Of a stretch of DNA of 37,132 nucleotides, positions 32,410 through 37,132 are shown piece by piece (position 1 is the first letter of the stretch; each line of letters begins with the position of its first letter). The notes under the pieces were generated by a model, which saw only the letters and a program-made list of their open reading frames with translations, was not told the DNA's origin and searched no databases. Origin of the DNA: JAAYTY01 sp964569245 (GTDB lineage: Bacteria > Fermentibacterota > Fermentibacteria > Fermentibacterales > Fermentibacteraceae); assembly GCA_964569245.1 (NCBI GenBank), contig CAZMTK010000015.1, positions 1-37,132 on the forward strand, read 5' to 3'. The position numbers and the translations under genes are program-made.

Positions 32410-33519
32410 TCAGGGCATCGGTATTACGAACACCTGCTGGTAGAGCTCCGGGTCGAGCGAGTAGGCGAAAATCGCCGAATCGCCGCACTCGAAGTCCCAG
32501 TACCTGCCCTCGGGGCCCACACCCTCGATCCCGGCCGTGAACAGCAGCTCGCCGGACGGGCTCCAGACATCGAACAAGGCAGTCGCGGCGGCCCCCCTCT
32601 GGACCCATATCCTGTCCTGCCTGTCGAAGAACACTCCTATGACCTGGTCGCAGTTCGGCTCCGGGGTGTAGTCCATCACCACGCCGCTGGCCCCCATGCT
32701 CTGCATCATACCTTCAACGAAAGTCTTCTCGTCGAGGATCTCCTCCTCGCTCTTGGGCACTACGGGAAGATCCCTCGTCAGGAGGGCGGTCTCGGTCCCT
32801 GCTGGATCGAACACGTGGACCTCGTACAGGTCGCCGCTGCGCTTCGCAAGGGCCACCATGCCGCCGCGGCTTGCGTCGAAGGCGTAACCGAACATCGACT
32901 CCCTCAGGAGCATGGTGAGGTTGAGCGGGTCGAACGGGAAGGAGTTCTCGTAGTAGACTGCCGCCGGCTCGCTCGATTCCTCGTACCTGCAGATCCTTAC
33001 GCTGACGACCGGCTCCTGACCGCCCTCGGCAGGGGGCGCGACATCGAGCTTCAGAGCAACGTAGGCGTTCGAGTCGGCGCCCTCCATCATCAGGGGAGGG
33101 TTGTTCGTGAACTCCGCGCTCAGGCCCTCCCAGGTCCCGTCGGGCAGGAACTGCTGGATTCCACCGTTGAAGGGCGAGCAGACCGATATCCTCCCGTCCC
33201 CCAGAACCGCCATGGCGAAGGGGCTCAGGAGCTCGCCCGGACCGCTGCCTTCCCGGGAGATCACCATGGCGAGCTCCCCTTCCGGCGTGAAGGCCCTCAC
33301 GTTGCCGACGGCCCTGTCCAGCACGTACACCAGGCCGTCCGGACCGTAATCGATGCTCATGATCGAGCCGAACATGTAGCTGCTGTCGCCCATCTCCACG
33401 CCGATGGAATCGGAGATCGCGAGCTGTACGGTCTCCTCGGCGGGAGGCCCCTCCGGGGGCGCATCCCCGCAGGAGAGGGCGATCACGCAAAGTACGGCCG
33501 CGCAAGCTGTCCTGTTCAT
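32410..33519 (-). CDS. propeller lipoprotein (6-bladed NHL-like)
   Basis: A 369-residue exported lipoprotein. The signal ends in VIALSC (lipobox, Cys about residue 17), and GGGAGGT lies 5 nt before the ATG. The mature protein is built of blades such as SIDYGPDGLVYVLDRAVGNV, RAFTPEGEL, MAVLGDGRISVCSPF and IWVQRGAAATALFDVW, as in 6-bladed NHL-type propellers of Bacteroidetes-like exported proteins. It ends YQQVFVIPMP. These proteins bind unknown ligands at the cell surface or in the periplasm, and no catalytic residue is apparent. Its stop faces that of alaX with only 4 nt between, and no terminator hairpin was seen there. Confidence 0.8.
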   Translation of the reverse strand: MNRTACAAVLCVIALSCGDAPPEGPPAEETVQLAISDSIGVEMGDSSYMFGSIMSIDYGPDGLVYVLDRAVGNVRAFTPEGELAMVISREGSGPGELLSPFAMAVLGDGRISVCSPFNGGIQQFLPDGTWEGLSAEFTNNPPLMMEGADSNAYVALKLDVAPPAEGGQEPVVSVRICRYEESSEPAAVYYENSFPFDPLNLTMLLRESMFGYAFDASRGGMVALAKRSGDLYEVHVFDPAGTETALLTRDLPVVPKSEEEILDEKTFVEGMMQSMGASGVVMDYTPEPNCDQVIGVFFDRQDRIWVQRGAAATALFDVWSPSGELLFTAGIEGVGPEGRYWDFECGDSAIFAYSLDPELYQQVFVIPMP

Positions 33520-33629
33520 GAAAACCTCCCGTGCCCTGCCAGCGCTGCTCTCCCCGCGAGAGAAGGACTCCGCCGTCTATGGAGACAGCGACTCAGAACC
33601 CTGCCTGCGGGTTACACGACCGGAGACCT

Positions 33630-33666
33630 CCTGCCGCACCCTTTCGACCGGTACATATGCGGCAGG
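33630..33666. promoter_or_regulatory. 9-bp inverted repeat in the divergent region before the GGDEF protein
   Basis: CCTGCCGCA (33630-33638) pairs exactly with TGCGGCAGG (33658-33666) across a 19-nt centre. It lies in the 242-nt gap between the propeller lipoprotein and the GGDEF-ATPase gene. GATAAT at 33718-33723 could be a -10 element for the plus-strand gene, but no good -35 was found. The inverted repeat may be an operator; function is unknown. Confidence 0.35.
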
Positions 33667-33761
33667 GCCTACCGTCCCCTCCGGCAGGGCCCCCTCCCCG
33701 CCTGGAGTCTTTGCACTGATAATCATCTCTTTCGGGAAGACCGGGCAACGGGAGGTGTGCG

Positions 33762-36700
33762 TTGACCGACAAGTTCCCGGTGGACAGGCTCACAGGGCTT
33801 CTCACCAGAGACGCCCTGGACATGCTCGACGAGACATTCCGAGTTCGCCCGCAGGGAGTTCCCTGGTCGATCATCATGGCCGACATTGACGACTTCAAGA
33901 TGACAAACGACATCCATGGCCATCTTGCCGGCGACAGGGTGCTGCAGCAGGTCTCGTTCCTGCTTCTGCGGACCGTGCGTGAGACCGACCAGGTCGTCCG
34001 GTTCGGCGGCGACGAGTTCGTCGCCGTGCTCCCGCACACCACTGCGACTCAGGCGGCTAACGTATGCCAGCGCTTCCTGGAGGACGTTTCGCGCGAGGTC
34101 TTCCAGCATGGCCAGAGGGTAGGCGTGAGCATGGGACTCGCCGAGTCGGCCGACACGGACCGTCAGATCTCCCAGCTCGTATCCAAGGCTGACAGCGCCC
34201 TGTACGAGGCCAAGGCCCTCGGCAAGAACAGACTCTCCTTCTTCCGGGAGAGGTCGAGGCAGGCAGGCAGGCTTTCCTTCGATCACTTCATCGACCGCCA
34301 GGACCAGCTCAGGAAGCTGCGCAGCGTTCTCGACGAGGTGCTCGAGGAGGGGGGCAGAGCAGTCCTCGTCACCGGTGAACCGGGGGTTGGGAAGAGCCGG
34401 CTGGCTTCGGAGCTGAGGCACTACTGCAGCTATCGCGATTGCTCCTTCGTCGTGGCGAAATACGACGAGATCGGCGGTCCGGGTCCTTTCACCACGCTGA
34501 CCGCACCTCTGGACACTCTGGTGGAGAGAATGGACCTTCCGGCAGGGAACGCTCTCAGGGAGTTCGTGGGAGAGGTCCTCCCGGAGACAGACGCGCTCTT
34601 CAAGGCCTCCCGCCTCGCGGTCTCGCGCGAAGCGCCTCCTCCCGAGTGGGCAAGGTCGCGCACCTTCTACCAGCAGATATCCCGAATAGTCAGCGGAATC
34701 GCTGCGGCGAAGCCATTTGCTCTCTTCGTGGACGATCTGCAGTGGGCCTATCCGCAGGATCTGGACCTCATCGGGTTTCTGGCCAGAACCGCGAGCAGAA
34801 GCAGGATCATGTTCCTGTTCGGGATGAGGAGCCCCGTAGAGGAGGAAAAGACGGCATGGAACTGGATGAAGGGGCTGATGCGCCTGATCGCGGTGGAGCG
34901 GATCGACCTGCATCCTCTAGAGCAGGAGCATGCGGCCAGCCTTGTGCTGCTTGCGCTGAAGGACCCCAGGATGCCCCAGGGCCTCCTCGACAGGATCACC
35001 TCGGCAAGCGGCGGGAATCCTCTCTACATAAGGGAGATCCTCAAGTCGCTCGCCGAGAGCGGGGCGATCAGCCCGGATTCGGGCAGGTGGTCCTACAGGC
35101 TCGACGACTCGATGGAGCTGCCCGAGGGCGTCTCCCTCGCGGTGAAGTCGAGGCTTGACCAGCTCGAGAGGCCGTCGAGGGAAGCCCTGCGGATGGGGGC
35201 CCTCGTCCCTGGGAGCTTCTGCGCCTGCGACGTCGCCTTCATGATGGAGACGGAACCGGTCGAGGCCGAGCGGGCGTTGGAGGGGCCGCTGAAGACGGAA
35301 CTGATCTCCGCCATCGCGAGATCGGACGAACCTCCCGAGTACAGGTTCGTCCACGACTGTGTGAGGAGCGTTCTGGTCTCCGAAGTCTCTCCAGGGCTCC
35401 GGAAGCAGCATTATTCGAGACTCGCGGCCAGGTTCGAGGAGATGCACGAGTCAGGGCATCCGGAGCTGCTGCAGAAGGTCGCCTACTGCTACATCGAGGG
35501 AGTTCCCAGCGGAAAGGCCGCTCGCTATGCACTTAGAGTCGCGGCTGAAGCTGCGGACAGGCAGGCTACGTTCGAACAGGCTAGCTGGCTGGAGAGTTTT
35601 CTGCATCAGGCCGAGGCCTGGGGCGGAGCGGACGAGGCTGAAGTGTTCCGTGCTCGGCTGGAACTCGCGAATCTGCACATCATGCATGCGAAGTATGCAG
35701 AGGCATCCGCAGTTCTCGAGACGGCCGAGAGCCAGGCTTCGTCTCCCGGCCGTCTCGGCGAGGTCATGGCAGCGAGGGGCTACCTCCTGGCGGACAGTGG
35801 AGACCTGCTTCGCGCGGCCGAGGCGTTCGAGAGGGCTGTAGAATCCCCCCTGGAGCCCGAAAAGAAGGCCAGGGCTCTTCTGAGGTTCGCCTATGTCCGC
35901 TATCTCGCCGGAGAGGTGGATTCAGCCAAGAGACTGATCCAGAGAGTTCGGGACGCCGCTGCAGGAATCGCGGAGAGGGCCGTCGCCGATCGGCTGAAGG
36001 CTTCCTGCTTGAACCTCAGCGGCGTCATAGAGCACTTCGTCACCGGTTCTCAGGAAAGCCTGGACTCCATCAGGCGGGCCGCGGCGATCTACGAGGAAGC
36101 CCGCGACGTCATCAGCATGGCAAGGGTGCAGCTGAACCTCGCCGCCATGCTGGGCGGCTCGGGCGGATGGGACGAGCAGGTCAGACTGCTCCGCGGCTGT
36201 CTCGGCGTATTCACCGAGGTCGGCGATGCCCAGTCGGTGATGATCACATGCATGAACCTCTCGGTCGTGCACAGGTCTCTGAACCAGCTCGACATGGCGG
36301 AGGACCTCGCGAACAGGGCGCTGGAGCTGGCCGAGGGTTCGGGAAGCATCCCCAGACAGGCGGGTGCGATGTCCGCCATCGCTGCGATTGAGCGCCGGCG
36401 CGGCAACAACCTCAGGGCGGCGGATCTCGCGAGGCAGGCTTTCGAGATGGCCATGGCCACGGGGCAGGCTCCCCTGGCGGTCGGCTGCCTGCTGGAAAGT
36501 GCACTGGCCCTCTCTGCCGCTGGAGAGCCGCTTGGAGCGGACGGGCTCCTCAGGGAGGCGGAGAGCATGCTCGAGAAGGCCGAGTTCAGACAGTTGTACA
36601 TGCCTTCCCTCCTCTTCGCGAGAGGAGTGGCGCTCTACTCGGATGCCACGGTCGTCGATGAGGAGCAGAACGAGCAGGCACTCAGGCTCTTCAGGGAGTC

Positions 36701-36989
36701 CAGGCTTTCGAGCCCGGCGGGCGGCGAGCCTCTGGACCTCCTGGAGGCCATGTACTACGAGGCCGAGTGCCTCCGGCGCCTGGAGAGGGATGACGAGCTG
36801 CGCAGCACCCTCTCCTCGGCCGCCGACCTGGCCGGAAAGCTGGCGGAAGGCATCGAGAGCCGCGCCGTACGTGCGGACTTCCTCGCAACCCCCTTCGTCG
36901 CCAGGCTTCTGGAGATGTGCTCCAGGGAGGGCATCGAGACGCCGTCGAGCGACCTTCTCCCCCCGAGCGGGGAGCCCGAGGACTTCTGA
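33762..36989 (+). CDS. GGDEF diguanylate cyclase fused to STAND/MalT-like ATPase and TPR repeats
   Basis: A 1075-residue protein. TTG start with GGAGGT (33751-33756) 5 nt before. Residues 1 to about 165 are a GGDEF domain: DRLTGLLTRDAL, metal-binding DIDDF (41-45), and RETDQVVRFGGDEF, which gives an inhibitory I-site RxxD (73-76) exactly five residues before the intact GGDEF (82-86). This predicts an active, product-inhibited c-di-GMP synthase. Residues about 175-370 are an AAA_16/STAND ATPase with Walker A GEPGVGKS (205-212) and Walker B ALFVDDLQW. A winged-helix-like region is followed by TPR-like helical pairs from about 560 to 1060. There is no C-terminal DNA-binding helix-turn-helix, unlike MalT or LuxR-type relatives. 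The usual arrangement places a class III adenylyl cyclase before such an ATPase; here GGDEF takes that place. No membrane segment or signal peptide is evident, so it should be cytoplasmic. Confidence 0.9.
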   Translation: MTDKFPVDRLTGLLTRDALDMLDETFRVRPQGVPWSIIMADIDDFKMTNDIHGHLAGDRVLQQVSFLLLRTVRETDQVVRFGGDEFVAVLPHTTATQAANVCQRFLEDVSREVFQHGQRVGVSMGLAESADTDRQISQLVSKADSALYEAKALGKNRLSFFRERSRQAGRLSFDHFIDRQDQLRKLRSVLDEVLEEGGRAVLVTGEPGVGKSRLASELRHYCSYRDCSFVVAKYDEIGGPGPFTTLTAPLDTLVERMDLPAGNALREFVGEVLPETDALFKASRLAVSREAPPPEWARSRTFYQQISRIVSGIAAAKPFALFVDDLQWAYPQDLDLIGFLARTASRSRIMFLFGMRSPVEEEKTAWNWMKGLMRLIAVERIDLHPLEQEHAASLVLLALKDPRMPQGLLDRITSASGGNPLYIREILKSLAESGAISPDSGRWSYRLDDSMELPEGVSLAVKSRLDQLERPSREALRMGALVPGSFCACDVAFMMETEPVEAERALEGPLKTELISAIARSDEPPEYRFVHDCVRSVLVSEVSPGLRKQHYSRLAARFEEMHESGHPELLQKVAYCYIEGVPSGKAARYALRVAAEAADRQATFEQASWLESFLHQAEAWGGADEAEVFRARLELANLHIMHAKYAEASAVLETAESQASSPGRLGEVMAARGYLLADSGDLLRAAEAFERAVESPLEPEKKARALLRFAYVRYLAGEVDSAKRLIQRVRDAAAGIAERAVADRLKASCLNLSGVIEHFVTGSQESLDSIRRAAAIYEEARDVISMARVQLNLAAMLGGSGGWDEQVRLLRGCLGVFTEVGDAQSVMITCMNLSVVHRSLNQLDMAEDLANRALELAEGSGSIPRQAGAMSAIAAIERRRGNNLRAADLARQAFEMAMATGQAPLAVGCLLESALALSAAGEPLGADGLLREAESMLEKAEFRQLYMPSLLFARGVALYSDATVVDEEQNEQALRLFRESRLSSPAGGEPLDLLEAMYYEAECLRRLERDDELRSTLSSAADLAGKLAEGIESRAVRADFLATPFVARLLEMCSREGIETPSSDLLPPSGEPEDF

Positions 36990-37059
36990 CGCGAGGACTA
37001 CCTGCTTTCGCTGCAGTGCCGTAATATCTCCGGAGCTTCCACGGTCACTGGGGGTATCG

Positions 37060-37132
37060 ATGGGGTCCGACGCTCCTCAGGACAGGCTGACGGGCCTGCC
37101 CACCCGGGCGGCCCTGGACGATCTCGACAGGG
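37060..37132 (+). CDS. start of a second GGDEF protein, truncated by window end
   Basis: The ATG at 37060, with GGGGGT about 6 nt upstream, opens MGSDAPQDRLTGLPTRAALD. This matches the first residues of the protein just upstream (DRLTGLLTRDAL), the conserved start of a GGDEF domain. It lies 70 nt after the previous stop on the same strand, with no terminator between. It is probably a tandem paralogue, but only 24 residues are visible, so whether it also carries the ATPase and TPR regions is unknown. Confidence 0.75.
   Translation, partial: MGSDAPQDRLTGLPTRAALDDLDR

Noticed and set aside
33757..33762. GTG near 33755-33759 as start of the GGDEF protein
   Set aside because: These GTGs are out of frame and fall inside the GGAGGT ribosome site; the TTG at 33762 has correct spacing.
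1..37132. tRNA, rRNA or CRISPR array
   Set aside because: No cloverleaf with the conserved T-loop, no rRNA-like sequence and no regularly spaced repeats were noticed on reading; this is by eye, not a covariance search.

Overview
The window is GC-rich, densely coded bacterial DNA with about 27 recognisable genes. Several exported proteins end in a roughly 80-residue module (PNP motif, then a D-x-x-GR strand, then L/GSGxY/C) that resembles the type IX secretion C-terminal sorting domain or FlgD-like Ig domains. With gingipain-type (C25) protease, RCC1-like and beta-propeller architectures, this points to a lineage of the FCB superphylum, perhaps a candidate phylum such as Fermentibacteria or Eisenbacteria. 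That placement is inference; no rRNA or other phylogenetic marker is present.

Layout. 1-5600: start of a divergent partial gene, a large secreted protein with a possible TIM-barrel glycosidase-like part, a secreted propeller-like protein with a sorting domain, a short AT-rich element bounded by 23-bp inverted repeats (MITE-like), and a frameshifted secreted repeat protein. 5697-11293 (minus): a TetR-controlled drug-efflux operon, tetR-adaptor-RND pump-second short adaptor, with translationally coupled 4-nt overlaps and a clear palindromic operator on the tetR promoter. 11451-12364: a zinc metalloprotease pseudogene interrupted by TAG just after its active site. 12451-20946 (minus): a complete phosphate-starvation locus, arsC-phoB-phoR-porin-pstS-pstC-pstA-pstB-phoU, with a Pho-box-like direct repeat and a -10 element before the porin. 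21286-24304 (minus): a C25 protease and a shrunken RCC1-like protein, both with sorting domains. 24494-26726 (minus): a zinc-ribbon HEAGH membrane protein and a sodium/solute symporter. 26968-32405 (plus): a glycosyltransferase coupled to a radical SAM/SPASM protein, a small lipocalin-like secreted protein, a membrane-anchored spermidine-synthase-like enzyme, and an AlaX-type alanyl-tRNA editing protein. 32410-33519 (minus): a propeller lipoprotein. 33762-end (plus): a GGDEF-AAA-TPR signalling protein followed by the start of a second GGDEF protein.

How the parts fit. In the phosphate locus, the porin would pass phosphate across the outer membrane, PstS captures it, PstCAB imports it, PhoU and PhoR report uptake to PhoB, and ArsC would detoxify arsenate that enters by the same route. 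The efflux operon looks self-contained except that no TolC-type outer membrane channel is present. The most unusual protein is the 1075-residue GGDEF-ATPase-TPR fusion: it has an intact diguanylate cyclase motif and an intact inhibitory site on a STAND/MalT-like ATPase scaffold, and it is followed by what looks like a tandem paralogue. No tRNA, rRNA, CRISPR array or complete insertion sequence was seen.
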